DNA of 64,000 nt, from NCBI GenBank assembly GCA_028554755.1, contig JAPTOF010000012.1, forward strand, positions 2,312,501 to 2,376,500, written 5' to 3'. The translations under genes were made by a program, and so were the position numbers. Shown in pieces: positions 10,241 to 21,500 of the stretch; position 1 is the first letter of the stretch; each line of letters starts with the position of its first letter. The notes beneath the pieces are model-generated. The model did no database searches. It was given only the letters and a program-made list of their open reading frames with translations, and was not told the DNA's origin. The stretch comes from Cordia subcordata. Taxonomy: Eukaryota; Streptophyta; Magnoliopsida; Boraginales; Cordiaceae.

Positions 10241-11301
10241 GTATGACTCATTTCTTTGTCCACACATTTACATTTGAATGTTTCATCCACACTCACATGT
10301 CACACCAAAATAAGTCCTGTAGGGATTGAAGTGGAAAAGGATGGAGATTACATATATATATCCTCCATCTAAGACTTTATGTCTGAAAAAGATAATTTCA
10401 ACTGCTTGATTTATTTTTTAATCTCAAGTGAAAAAGAATAGAATTTAAAAATACTATTATACCAGACCAAAAACGATATCTTATGAATTAACTAATCTAT
10501 AATTTATAGAATAAAAATAACTATTATTAAGAGCAGTAGACAATGAGTAACGTTTCATCAATTGTAGTAGATTATTGGATTACAATGGTAATACAAGTTT
10601 GTATGGATGCCTTTGGCAAACTATACCAGTTTTTTTCTCTTTCCCCTTCTTTTTTAAAGGAAAACTCAATTGGCATAAATTCACTACTAACTAATAATAT
10701 CCCAAGATGTAAAGAGTATATTAGATGAGTAAGGAATGAAATTTTAAGTAGAATAGGAAGAGACTTAAAGGTACACGTACTTTAGGAGTTTATTCAACTT
10801 TGATCAGCTGAATCATATGTTGGGGCAACTATATGAGTGTTTTCTTCTTGTTTTTAAGCAAAAACTTTAACAAATTTGCAAAAGATTTGGAAAATAAAGG
10901 AAAGGAGTAAGAAAAGAACATATGATTACAGAAGGGCAAGTTTCTCAGTCAATTTGGTCTCTATTATTCCAAATGTCATTGTTTAGGCTCAACTACTGTT
11001 TTATTATCAAGTGAACCCATAATATTTAAACTTTGTGATGACATCAATAGACTATTAGTAAATGTAAACCATCAAAATTGAATACAAGTCTCATACAAAA
11101 TTAGTGGGGGACGGGATATTACATCAAAAGTAATTTTTCTCGCAAGCATTAATAATCAAGTGAGTTATTTTTAGAAAAACAAAGACCAAATTTATATTTG
11201 TTGCAACATAACAAGGATCAATTATGTCATGTTTAAATAATAAAATTAAAATTCACATGTTTAATAAACTTTGAACACCATTTGTAGAATCTGTCCACTT
11301 A

Positions 11302-11355
<54 letters not shown>

Positions 11356-11586
11356 GAGGTCTTTATCTTGGAATTGTGTTCAGCAATAAAAATGATGATG
11401 AGCGTGACAAAACTATATCATGATTGACCTTGGTTGGCCCCAGCTTGGTGTATGAGAAAACGATAGCAAAGTTGTCCAACGTCCAGTCCACAAGATCAAT
11501 GAGCCAATCGAATATTTGAGTGATCCACTAATTGCATATTGATATCACATCCACTTCATACACACACACACACACATATATATATG
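10241..11586. other. Intergenic, no gene recognised
   Basis: AT-rich sequence without recognisable coding. It includes an AT microsatellite at 11305-11353 and a short CA repeat at about 11561-11576. Confidence 0.6.
11305..11353. repeat. AT microsatellite
   Basis: A long uninterrupted AT run. Confidence 0.9.
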
Positions 11587-11625
11587 TTAGTATGTCATCC
11601 GTGCGATTGCACGGAATATGACATA
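11587..11625 (-). mobile_element. Helitron-like 3' terminus
   Basis: On the minus strand the sequence forms a short GC hairpin (TCCGTGCAATCGCACGGA) followed by ATGACATACTAA. This is the arrangement of Helitron 3' ends: hairpin, about 10 bases, then CTRR. The base after CTAA is C rather than the usual T, and I could not place a matching 5' TC end downstream, so the element is probably decayed. Confidence 0.4.
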
Positions 11626-12334
11626 CATAAGTTGATATATTAAAAAAAAATTAGTTTTTTATCCATATAAATGTTTCAAACAAATTATATGAACTATTTT
11701 TTAATAAATTAAACAATAATAATACACATACGTTTAATAATACATTGTATTAGAGAAAAAAAAATTAGACCTACCTAATAAAGAGATTTGTAATTATATA
11801 GTAGAAAAAGCCCATTATCGCTACATATAGCCAAATAGTATTAAAACTAACTTTTCTATATGATCTAGAATAACTTACTATATTTTATCAAAACAAATAG
11901 AAATTAACAATGTCACTATGCTTTAAATACCATATAATGAATATACTGCAATAGATATGATAACATTTTAAGTAGTCAAGTTCTTATATATTTGTCAATT
12001 GGTAGAATTATGTTTAGAGTCTAAAATTAAATTATAGATTAAAAAAGGAATTTGAAGAATCTTATAGTTTTATATATTCTTCTTAAAATGGAACGAAGAC
12101 TTACTTCCATTTTCTAAAAATATATTTAATATTTTCATGTGATAAATCATTCTAGTTTAGTAAAAAAGAAGCAACATGCTAATAGAAAGTAAAAAAATAA
12201 CATTCTAACACTGATTAAGATAACATTATAAAAAATATAAAAAAAATGTATTTTTAGACAGAAAGTTTAATAAAAAATAAAAATATGAATAAAAAACAGA
12301 AACCGAGATAAAGATACCATAACAGAGATAAATA

Positions 12335-12446
12335 AGCACAACCCAAACCACAGATAAGGAACTGACATTTAAATAGATGTGCAAGATAGTAAAATAATAA
12401 ATAATTTTTTTTTGTACCTTCCTTCTCGAAAAGCTATATACTAAGA
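12335..12446. repeat. Direct repeat, copy 1 (about 110 bp)
   Basis: It contains GACATTTAAATAGATGTGCA and AAAATAATAAATAATTTTTT, ending CTATATACTAA. It matches 12561-12669 with a few substitutions. The two copies are about 225 bp apart. Confidence 0.8.
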
Positions 12447-12560
12447 CAAAAGTAAAGGAAATAGCACTATGAATATATATAAAATTAGTGTGTAAATCAA
12501 AATAGATCTAACAAAAATTGACAACATACATGTGATTTTCCTATATATACAAAATTTTGA

Positions 12561-12669
12561 GCATAACCTAAACCACAAATAAGGACCTGACATTTAAATA
12601 GATGTGCAAGATAATAAAATAATAAATAATTTTTTTTGTACTTTCCCTCTTGAAAAACTATATACTAAA
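12561..12669. repeat. Direct repeat, copy 2 (about 110 bp)
   Basis: Second copy of the segment at 12335-12446, in the same orientation. It could be long terminal repeats of a tiny element or a simple segmental duplication. I saw no TG...CA ends. Confidence 0.75.
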
Positions 12670-13152
12670 ACGAACATGCGTCCTTGATTAAAACAGTAGC
12701 AACTAATAAATTTGGCATAGTCTCATTTCGTCTACCATTGCATGTCTCTTGGACATTAAATAATCATCATTTTCGACCTGGATAAATTCTAAACACGCAA
12801 TATAAATTGTATATCGCCATTATGAAGGTGACTTTGAACTAACATTCCAACTAAGTCATTTCCTTTCATTAATACTCGATAAACTTTCTTATACATCAAA
12901 TTAATGAGTAGAGTTAAAAAAAAAAAAATACTCACTATGGTCTAATTACAAAAATCTTGTTCTAAAACCCAAATTAAGTATAAAATTCACCAACATAATA
13001 AGTAATAAATGTATTTATCAATCATTTATGATGCTCAATTTCGAAAATCTCAAAGACAAATCCTTCTAGATGTCACCATTCATTGTCACACGCACCAACC
13101 CCCTCACTAAACCAATAATTAGCACACCCCAAACTCCTTCTGATAAAAGTTA

Positions 13153-13352
13153 TGGAGAGATTGGTTTCCTTCAAAAGTATTTTTTTAATAATTTTTAAAA
13201 AATAATTTTTTAAAAATAATTTTTAAAAAAATTGTATTTGAATTTTTTTTTATAATTTTAATTTTTTAAAAATTAAATTAAATAGTTATTATAAATTTAA
13301 TATAATTTTTTTTAAAAAAAGTATTTTTCCTAAAAAAAAATCCAATCAGCCA
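13153..13352. mobile_element. MITE-like AT-rich element
   Basis: The left end TGGAGAGATTGG and the right end CCAATCAGCCA are imperfect inverted repeats flanked by TA on both sides. Long runs of TTTTTAAAAAA fill the interior. The segment AAATTAAATAGTTATTA is shared with the Tourist-like MITE at 46488-46707, suggesting a related family. It lies just upstream of the FQR1 promoter. Confidence 0.55.
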
Positions 13353-13384
13353 TAAAGCTTAAAACTAATAATATTGCCTACCAC

Positions 13385-13391
13385 TATAAAT
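13385..13391 (+). promoter_or_regulatory. TATA box of the FQR1-like gene
   Basis: TATAAAT lies 70 bp before the start codon at 13461. Transcription starting about 30 bp downstream would give a short leader of about 40 nt. Confidence 0.65.
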
Positions 13392-13460
13392 ACACACCCA
13401 TCTCTCAAAACTCCATCAGCTCACTCTTTGCCAGTATAAATCAATACCCAAAATCCGTCA

Positions 13461-16400
13461 ATGGCCACCAAAGTTTACATCGTGTAAGTTTTTCAAATTC
13501 CATTTTCTGTTCCATTTAATTATATTCTAATTTGTTATTGGTCTTTTATATACTAAAACACTCATTTGGGTTCACCTTTTTTTTTCCTTCTTCCTCTCAT
13601 TGTGGGTAAAGAATTATTGTGTTGTCTTTTTGGATCTGTTGATGATTTTTGTGGAGCTGCGGATTTTTCTGATTGTGTGAATTATTGTTTAATTTTGCCT
13701 AATGATGCTTGCTTTCTTTTTGTTAATTTTTCAATACAAATTTTCTTATATTTGTAACTGTTGAGGTAATTGAGTTATTGTTTCCAATTCGTGTAAAGAT
13801 TGTTGATTATTATTCAGACATAAGATATTCTTGGAAGTGGGCCCGGCCCATTCTAGACTATGCATGAGGTTCATGTACCGTCTGCCCTTAATCTAGTTTT
13901 GGCCGTGGATTTGGATGTGAATCAATAATGTTTTGTGTTACTTTGGTAAATTACCCCGATTTTTACGTGTCGTTTTGAGTTTAGAAATGTAACTTGGCAA
14001 GAGTTTGAAAGAAGTGATTCATTGCTAAAGCCTAAAATGGATCCGAATTCAAGTCATCATTGGTTGAGAGTGCTAGGAGCGAATTTGGTGAATAGGGACA
14101 ACAAATGCTTCCCGCAATACGTGCGTGAGCACACATAGAGCCCCTACCCTGGGTATGGCATCTGTTTGCAATGGGTAGTCGGAATGTTGCCCAATTGATA
14201 TTTTCGAAGTTCATTAGTTGAATAAATGAATGCACATCAATATTGAGATCGCTACGCGCACGCATGCACGTGTTTATGTGGTAGGGAAGGTAGTGACGAT
14301 TAATGATGGGTGCGAAGATAAGATGGTATACTATGTAACTACAAGGAACTCATAGGCTGTCTTGTGCTTGCTGAGAAGATTGCTTAGAAACTCAAACCTA
14401 AAATTGTGTACTTATAGTGACCCAGAGGACTGCTTTTCTAGTTTTCTGCATGCAATGGGAAATGATAATTCCATGTGGAAAATAGGGATTTCATCTTTTT
14501 TTATCCGATCAGATTTTTCAGGTTTAGGCCTTTGATATTGGTGCTTTGGTTCCTCAAACAGGTACTATTCTATGTATGGACATGTAGCGAAATTAGCGGA
14601 AGAGATAAAGAAGGGGGCAGCATCTGTTGAAGGAGTTGAAGCGAAACTATGGCAGGTAGGCGTCTTATTTGCTTTGCTGGAATTTTTACATCACAGAAAG
14701 GAGAAGGCAAACAAAGGCTACGAACATTTTATGCTTACACATTTTAGTGAAAGTCAACTTCAGCTATTGTGCAACTATGTGGAGTTACAATATATTAGGT
14801 TTTCGTCATCAAATACTCGTAGAAATTGCCCCATCTGGTAAACTGATAAGTCTTCTCACATGTAGAGGTGTCATTCAGATGGCATCAGGAATCAAGCACC
14901 ACAAATTCACTTTAGAAAGGAAAGAAAAAAGATAAGAAAACTTGTAGAAGCGGACTATTGATCACAATTAGATGGAAAAAGATCAAAGACGGAAAAGGAT
15001 AATAGAGGACAAATATGGTGTATTTAATGCCGTGCAATAGGTAACTCTTACCCTCCATCTAAAGTATAACATTGGTGCTGACACATGTTGGACATTGGCA
15101 CACAGGTCACAGGAATCTTCCTATCCCTTTTCTTAGACACTGTTAAATATAGACCTTTGGGTCTAACATGAGATACTCTTTGCGTCTAACATGAGACTTC
15201 TCTGTGTTGCTTGGAAAAATATGATGCGATCTTTTAACTTATAGAAGTAAAAGGAGTTATAACTCAGAGGAACTGATGATCAGAGAACAAACTTACTGCA
15301 GCTAATTGATTTTTGGTTATTTATTTGAAGGATATTTGAATAAATATTGATGCTAATAGTAAACACTTATAAATACTAGTAAATTGAAACATGCATATAG
15401 AATCTGTATATTACCTATAGTGGAAGTTATATTATGGATATACTGACTCAAATAAACCTATGTACATTTATAGCAGCGTAGAATTCCACACAAAATGTCA
15501 ATCTTGATTAAATTCATGCATATAGATAATACCCTTTGACTGGAGCTCAAGGCTATCAGGTTACATTGTAATATGACAATAAACTTTTAGCCTTTAGGTT
15601 CCATAAATGTGTATGATCTTGAGACGTGGTCCTTTCTCGTACTGTTTTAATCTGAACACAAATCAATTTCTAGGTTCCAGAAGTGTTTCTTGCTATCCTC
15701 TCCGGAGCCTAATTCTCATCTTATCCTGTCACATGGATGTTGTGATCTTAACTCCTTAATGAGTGAGTTAATGCTCACTAGCTCCTACCAGATGGTACTC
15801 TGTCTAGTTTTGATTCTTAATCCCGATCTACTTGTGTTTCTAAGCTAATGGTTTTTACAACCGATGTCTATTTAATAACCAACAAAGCAAAGGCAAAGAA
15901 TTGAGTCATTTTCATTTTCAATTTTCCCTTTGCATCGAGAGGGTCTGCAGCATCCTTTTCCCCTCCTGGTCCACCCTAGAGGCATTTTACATACCTGTTA
16001 TGATTGAATGAATTAACATTTTATGTTGAAGAAAAAGAGGACAATAAAAGAGAAGCCTAAAATGAGTGCAACAAATGTATGTGGCTGGCTGATGGCCTTT
16101 CCTTCCACTGGGACTCATGAATTCTCATTGTCTATTGTATATGGTGCTTGACATCAAGTTTAATCCTTTCTCAAAAATCTTGAATATTTTACAATCTCAA
16201 GGATTCTTTTTTTCAATTTGTGATTATCTGTGTGATTTATTTATTTATATATTTGGATAGGTCCCTGAGACACTACCAGACGAAGTCCTAGCAAAAATGA
16301 GTGCACCCCCAAAGAGTGACGCACCTGTTATTACACCCAATGAACTTGCTGACGCAGATGGGTTTGTTTTTGGATTCCCGACAAGGTTTGGGATGATGGC

Positions 16401-16851
16401 AGCACAATTCAAAGCATTTCTTGATGCAACTGGAGGCCTATGGAGAACACAGCAACTTGCTGGAAAACCTGCTGGCATTTTCTACAGCACAGGATCCCAA
16501 GGTGGTGGTCAAGAAACTACACCGTAAGTTGCTGCTTTCTTTTTAAGTTGTCTGAAAATGTGTAAATGCTGAGAAAGAATTGGTTTGCGAGTTTTTGTTA
16601 TTTTCCTTATTGATGACAGGCTGACTGCCATTACCCAACTTGTTCACCATGGGATGATCTTTGTACCCATTGGCTACACATTTGGAGCTGGCATGTTTGA
16701 AATGGAGAAAGTGAAAGGTGGAAGTCCTTATGGTGCTGGGACTTATGCTGGTGATGGCTCCAGACAACCATCCGAGCTCGAGTTGGAGCAGGCTTTCCAC
16801 CAGGGGAAATACATTGCCTCTATTACCAAGAAACTCAAGGGAACTGCTTGA
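13461..16851 (+). CDS. FQR1: NAD(P)H:quinone oxidoreductase, FQR1/WrbA family (four exons)
   Basis: Coding exons are 13461-13483, 14562-14655, 16261-16523 and 16620-16851. All introns are GT-AG, and the joined frame gives 203 residues, normal for plant FQR1. The family is a soluble FMN enzyme with a flavodoxin fold that reduces quinones by two electrons, avoiding semiquinone radicals. In Arabidopsis FQR1 is an early auxin-response gene. Visible motifs are YYSMYGHV (residues 9-16, FMN phosphate loop), [19 protein letters not shown] (about 77-94) and [13 protein letters not shown] (about 114-126, flavin contact). The last exon gives [20 protein letters not shown] and the C-terminal [10 protein letters not shown]. 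Exon 1 encodes only MATKVYI plus two bases, so ORF-only methods would miss it. The 1.1-kb and 1.6-kb introns hold nothing I recognise. The gene looks intact. Confidence 0.95.
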
Positions 16852-17639
16852 TTTCCTCTTCGTACGAAAGCATTGCTTTGCATTCTTATAGTACTCTCTT
16901 CCCTTATTTGTGACTGCCAGAAGTTATCCTTACAGTGTTGGCTTCATGATTTGTATGTGCTCTATCCAGTGTAGTGCTCTGTTTCAATGATAAATATCAG
17001 TTTGCCTATGATATCTAGTATTGTAACCATGGTTGGTTGTAAGCATGTGTCATGACTTGCCTCAGCAAAGTTGGCTTTTCTCCAGTACATATCGATGACA
17101 ACCAAAGGCTGGCTTTGTATTCTTTCTCCTACCTTTGTTATTGAGCGATATTACACTAGTATTGGCTTCTTTAAGGCTTTATATCTAATGGCCTCTACAT
17201 AAGTATTGGCTTCTCTAGGGGCTTTAAATCTAATGGCATGTTCTGTGTTGGCTGAACTTTTTAAAAAACACGACTATAAAATGCTTTTTTGAGAAGTTAC
17301 AATTTTTAAGTGGGCACAATCCAAACTAGCGGGATAGGTTGGCGGGGCCATCGTGATCTGAGCTCCTAAAGCGCAGGCTAATGCAAGTTTATTTTTCCTT
17401 TTCCTATATTAACCACCAAACTAAGCCAACAAACCAGCAAAGTGTCCAGTGAAATGGATAGGTCTTGGTTGAGCTCAGTTTAACATTCAATCTTCTAGAT
17501 TAGGTGAATGATGGAAAATAAGATTTGGCCATTTTAAATCTAACTCAATCATGTCAAAGTTAAACATCTCTATTCTTCTTCTCTTTTTAATTTTTAAATA
17601 GATGGATGGTATTTAAAGATCAAGTGTAATGAGTCGTGG
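16852..17639. other. 3' flank of FQR1 and intergenic
   Basis: It should contain the FQR1 3' untranslated region. The remainder shows no coding signal until the LINE relic begins at about 17640. A small repeated phrase (ATCTAATGGC, TTGGCTTCT) occurs at about 17160-17240. Confidence 0.5.
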
Positions 17640-18190
17640 AAGTGGCATTGGGTGGAGCAAATCCCATGGTGGTTTTAAGCTTAATATTGATGGGTGTTTG
17701 AAGGGAAATTCGATAATTGCAAGAGCGTATTAGGATTAAGAGTGGGAATGTCCATGTGGCTTTCACCATGAATTTGGGAGTCACTTTGAATAATAGGCAT
17801 AACTTATTGCTCTTTGTTAAAGCTTAAGATTGGTGCATTGAACTAGCATTGTAGAGCTCGAAATTGAAAACAAATTCGACAGCTTTTTGTACTTGGGTTA
17901 ATGTGTAGAGCCGACCATTTAGCCAGTGTAGACCACTTGTGGAAGTTGCAAACGAATTCTAAGAGAAGAGCATGATTTTAGGGTGAGATATATTTTCAGG
18001 GAAGTTAACTTTGTGCAAATTTGTTAGCAAATTAAGGCCTTTCTCAACTATTGAGATTTCATGAACTAAAGGGGTTGCTAAGGAGTTTATTATTGTTGGT
18101 TGCAAAAGGATAAGAATTGGGTAATCTTTCCCTTGGGTCGTGATTATGTAATTACTTTTACATCGACTTGGCCTCCTTTAAAAAAAAAAG
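17640..18190 (+). mobile_element. Degenerate LINE fragment with RNase H domain and poly-A tail
   Basis: The sequence reads GGFKLNIDGCLKGNS at about 17668-17712. This is the plant LINE (or retrotransposon-derived) RNase H start, with the catalytic aspartate in NxDG. Later pieces in shifting frames resemble FTMNLGV and, near 17985-18030, REVNF followed by a LLAN-like segment, the usual end of this domain. Stops and frameshifts are frequent. An A-rich tract at about 18180-18190 may be the remnant poly-A tail. The fragment sits about 340 bp upstream of the WD40 start codon. Confidence 0.6.
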
Positions 18191-18422
18191 TACAGGCCTC
18201 AGGCAATTTGCCAAAAAGAACTACTCTAATGAGGGGTAAAATTAAAACAGATCAAACTAAAGATATTAAGCATAACAAACATTTTGTTCTTGTAGATAAT
18301 TGCATTTTGATTGAGCCTCCTTTAGGAGAAAAGTTTAATGAGTCATAATTTATTTCACTTAAAAAAATGAGAGAATCAACAAAGGCGAGGGTTATAAACG
18401 GCAACCTAAGTCCATGGGTTAT

Positions 18423-18478
18423 AAGCCCACCATTTGGTGTAAAAATGTTGTATCTATTATTGGGCTTAAGGCCCAACA
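18423..18478 (+). promoter_or_regulatory. Site II promoter motifs of the WD40 gene
   Basis: AAGCCCAC at about 18423 and the near-palindrome TGGGCTTAAGGCCCAA at 18461-18476 provide three TGGGCC/T-type motifs 50-105 bp upstream of the start codon. No TATA box is obvious. Site II motifs without TATA are typical of constitutively expressed plant genes. The regulatory role is inferred. Confidence 0.5.
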
Positions 18479-18526
18479 TGATTAAAAACAAAATGACAGA
18501 AGGAAACTAACGCCTAAAGAATTGGC

Positions 18527-21500
18527 ATGGATCTTCTTTGCAGAGCATACTCAACTGCGTCAGATGACGAAGACGGCGACCCACCCGACCCGAAACCCAC
18601 AATCCCCGTACCACCTCCACCTAAACGGGTCAAACCCGAAGTCCCTTATCAATTCGCCCAGCCGAAGCCCGTGTATGGCCCTAGCCCGGCCCGGACTCCT
18701 CCATCCGAAGCTCCGATTTCCGGCAGGTACATATCAAAGCGAGAGCGAGCAGTCTTAGCTTCCACCGCTCTTCAGCCCAGCCCGGACCCTTACTCCAATC
18801 CGAATGCCACCTCCACCTCCATCACTCCTCCAGGTTGTTCAATTTCTGATTATTTTTATTTATTTTTTAAAAATTTGTTTGTTTGTTTGTTTATTAATAT
18901 GAGGCTAAGCTGCACAATTGTAAAATTGTCGCAATGCGGGATCATGGTTTTTGAGTGGTGAAAACTGATAGTCGTAAGGTAAGGTTGCGCGAGTGATAGA
19001 TAGGGAAGTGATCTTGAACCTTCTCGGAGCTTTACGTAGATTTGCTTGTTTGTTTGATTTCTTTCTATTGTATTCCAGGTCTTATACAAATTTTGTATGT
19101 CGGAAGCTTAATCTGAGCATAAAATTTTGAAAGATCAAAGCTTTCTTGTATTTCAGTTTTTCTAGTTCAACGAGAATGAGTGGCTTGCCTAGCTTCATTC
19201 ATATAGTCGACCCTGATCGCGTTCCAGGATGAGACTTGGTTAAGTTTTGTACAAGGATAGCAGTATAATAATCCAGTATCTAATGAATAAGCGGTATAGT
19301 GCTGGATGAATAGGTACCGGTAGGACTTGAATCGGGATCTTTTATTCCGCTTTACTTTCTCCACCATTCTTTGATACTGCATTTACAAAGGTTACTAGCA
19401 CAGTAAACTAATATCAGATGAATAAGTGATATGCAGCTGGGCCACAGAAATCAATAGGACTTGAACCCAGGACCTCTTATCCTGGCTTTGCTTTTTCAAC
19501 AATTCTTTGATAACTACATGTACTACTGGTCAAGTATAGAAGCAGAGCTGGAGTATGCATACTAAGTTAAAATAGTGAAACAAGAAGTTATCTAATTGTT
19601 GCTTAGTGCTCTAGTTATATGTGAAGTTTCTGAAGATAAGAAGTGGTTGTGTCATATCATATGGGTTATGTTTGGATTTAAGAGGAGGGTTATATGGCAA
19701 GATTGTTGGGTTATTCAAACTAGATTCAAGGCAACAGAAGGAGTTTTATTTAGAAATGTAAACAGAATCTTTTTGAACAACTGATTCAGGTGTTGTCCAT
19801 CATGTTTGTACAACAGTCCCGAAGGTGGGCAACCCTTACATTTTAGTTTGTTATTGGTTGTGCTATTCGGCTTTGGGTGTGTGCGTCTCATATCATAGTT
19901 CATCTCTTTCTTGCTTTGCTTATAATGAGACTATATTTATAAAGTATCGACCGGTATATGCTGCTTCAGGTGCTGGGCCATCTCAACGATCATCATGTAG
20001 CAACTTTACGTGATCTCGTAACTAGTAGAAATGATAATTTGTTGTTTTACAAGTCTAATGGATGTTGATGTGGAGAATCTTACTCTGTTGATAACAATAA
20101 AAAGTAGCAATTCAGTTTCAAATGGTTTGGGCTCGGAAGCAACTGGTCTATCAGTCCATTTCTAGGATGACTCTTGTGAATGTATAGCTGACATGTATAG
20201 CTGACATTAGCATCTTATAGATGCCCAACAGCCAAATTGTAGCCCCAAAAAAAAAAAGAAAAATTGAAACTTTTATAGACATGGCATTTGGAGGTAGTTT
20301 ATTGTTATCTCTAGTACCATGGGACTGGCTTTAATTTGCTAATATGTGATTTCTAACTTGATATTGTTATTTGTCAATATTACTAATTTGTTCATTCAAT
20401 CTATGAGTAGCATAATTTTACAGAGACTTGAAGAGAGTTTGTTACTTGGCAAAATAAAAGGGAACTATATTCTTGTCTAAAGTTACAAGTAAAAGAATGA
20501 TTCTCAAGTAAAATTGATGGCTTCTAAAATGGCAAGCATGTCCCTTGGGAGTTGGAAGATGGCCTTTAGGCTCACCTTTTCTGCATTTGATGTTATTCAG
20601 ACCAAGATTTCACTGAAGCCTGTGAATGAAGCCCTAGCTCATTTTTATCTGATTGAACTGCCCAAGTGATTTGGCCAACTGGTGCCACAGTGTGCAATTA
20701 GATAGAGCATTATTATTAGGATTTCCAAATTCACTTCTTTATTGCCCATTAATCTGGAAGCACAAAGCTTTCTCAGGGATTATAGATATTCATTGTTTAA
20801 TAGTTAATATACATAAAGTCTGCAACAAAGAATCTTTACCATTGTTTGACTTTACTTTTAGGGTTTGGATTCCCTTTGTTTTCTGAAAGGGCTACCCAAG
20901 ATACCTGGTGTCTTATTGTGCTTTACATTTTTTGGGAAAAAGGAAAAATTACTGAGCCAATTCTAGTTAACTAAAGAGCAGTAGAAGAAGTCAGTTACAT
21001 AGCCTTATGACATTTTCTGTTTGAGTTTTTAGATTCTTGTACTATCCAATAGACTAACAGACTTATATTTTTCTTTTCATTATTTACAGTTCCAGGAAGC
21101 CTTACAGATTCAGATCTTCCAAATCATATATTGTCAAGATTGAGGCATCAAAATAAGGGTGGCACATGCTCTGTTTCATTAGATGAAAGATCCCCTATAT
21201 TTCTTAATGGGCATACTAAATCTGTCAATGCTGTTCAATGGTCAAACAGCCATGGTGAGTGCTTTCCCTTAATTTCCTTTTCTCTTTCTACCTCAACCCA
21301 ATTTTTCTTCAAAGTAGAGTTTGATAAAGTAAAGGAACTGTATATTCGTACATTAATAAGTTTTCTTTGTCCTTCCTGTCTTGCGATTGTGGTTAGAGGG
21401 GATACTGTATATTTATCTATTACTTGAGCAATAAAACTTTTCAAGAATTGAGACAATATTTAAACTGATGCTGCAATTGATATCTCTATCTTTTTCACTT

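Larger units (their letters stand above)
11626..13152. other. AT-rich intergenic with one dispersed direct repeat
   Basis: No coding seen. Contains the duplicated segment at 12335-12446 and 12561-12669, described separately. Confidence 0.6.

Noticed and set aside
18100..18348. 82-codon frame just upstream of the WD40 gene
   Set aside because: It starts at TTG, overlaps the A-rich tail of the LINE relic and has no recognisable domain. It could be the end of a decayed element.
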